This document shows, one piece after another, positions 63,985 through 64,000 of a DNA stretch of 64,000 nt. Both the position numbers and the translations under genes were made by a program. The notes beneath the pieces are model-generated. The model saw nothing but the letters and a program-made list of their open reading frames with translations. It had not been told where the DNA came from and made no database searches. Each line of letters starts with the position of its first letter. Positions within the stretch are counted from its first letter, which is position 1. The stretch is taken from contig NZ_KK073876.1 in assembly GCF_000585415.1 (NCBI RefSeq), positions 2,484,012 to 2,548,011 on the forward strand. The letters are read 5' to 3'. Source of the stretch: Sphingomonas jaspsi DSM 18422. Its GTDB lineage: Bacteria > Pseudomonadota > Alphaproteobacteria > Sphingomonadales > Sphingomonadaceae.

Positions 63985-64000
63985 CGGAGGTTTCCCTCCG
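63985..64000. other. Hairpin at the right edge
   Basis: CGGAGG (63985-63990) and CCTCCG (63995-64000) form a 6-bp stem with a TTTC loop. The window ends here, so whether a T run follows is unknown. It could be a terminator of a neighbouring gene. Confidence 0.3.

Overview
The window is high-GC, densely packed bacterial chromosome. Gene content and style point to an alphaproteobacterium of the Sphingomonadales. Supporting this are a clustered Entner-Doudoroff pathway, a TonB-dependent receptor next to tryptophan-halogenase-like flavoproteins and glycoside hydrolases, outer-membrane proteins ending in proline-rich tails, and a TorF-type porin. The assignment is inferred from gene content, not from a marker gene. 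No rRNA, tRNA or CRISPR array was seen.

Layout. 1-887: a PepSY protein and an OmpR-type response regulator (cut by the window edge). 1009-12202: plus-strand housekeeping and metabolic genes (Uup-type ABC-F ATPase, AceE-like transketolase, MaoC hydratase, CitE-like lyase, zinc alcohol dehydrogenase, DUF3833, MHS transporter, oligopeptidase B). 12314-14708: a beta-barrel protein with a polyproline tail and an L,D-transpeptidase. 14702-21618: an operon zwf-pgl-edd-glk-eda plus an exported GH13 enzyme. 21659-35970: a malto-oligosaccharide locus with two halogenase-like flavoproteins, a GH97 and two GH13 enzymes, a TonB-dependent receptor, a LacI regulator and an MFS sugar transporter. 36303-37992: an SPFH protein and a TonB. 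38031-57317: a polyamine locus with gabD, a SpuC-like aminotransferase, puuD, an aldehyde dehydrogenase, a potFABC-type ABC importer, a LysR regulator, two gamma-glutamylpolyamine-synthetase-like genes, puuB, a HemL-like aminotransferase, a TorF porin, an omega-amino-acid aminotransferase and gabT. 57314-61093: a small LysR-linked redox/hydrolase cluster. 61118-64000: an accessory end with an IS6-family element and small uncharacterised genes.

How the genes work together. The saccharide locus gives a continuous route. The receptor (with TonB) brings maltodextrins across the outer membrane, exported GH13 and GH97 enzymes trim them, the MFS carrier imports the product, a cytoplasmic GH13 alpha-glucosidase releases glucose, and Glk-Zwf-Pgl-Edd-Eda take it to pyruvate and glyceraldehyde 3-phosphate. 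Three near-identical palindromes (TGCATnCGTATGCA type) lie before zwf, between the receptor and lacI, and before the MFS gene, suggesting that one LacI regulator controls uptake and central catabolism together.

The polyamine locus has a complete gamma-glutamyl route (synthetase, oxidase, aldehyde dehydrogenase, hydrolase, GabT, GabD) and a direct transaminase route. An identical 19-bp palindrome (CTATCGGAAAAGCCGATAG) lies before the aldehyde dehydrogenase operon and in the divergent promoter region between the TorF operon and the aminotransferase-gabT pair. A degenerate copy covers the start codon of the LysR gene, as expected for an autoregulated controller of the locus. The most unusual protein-level observation is a shared proline-rich, two-cysteine C-terminal tail on two unrelated outer-membrane barrels.
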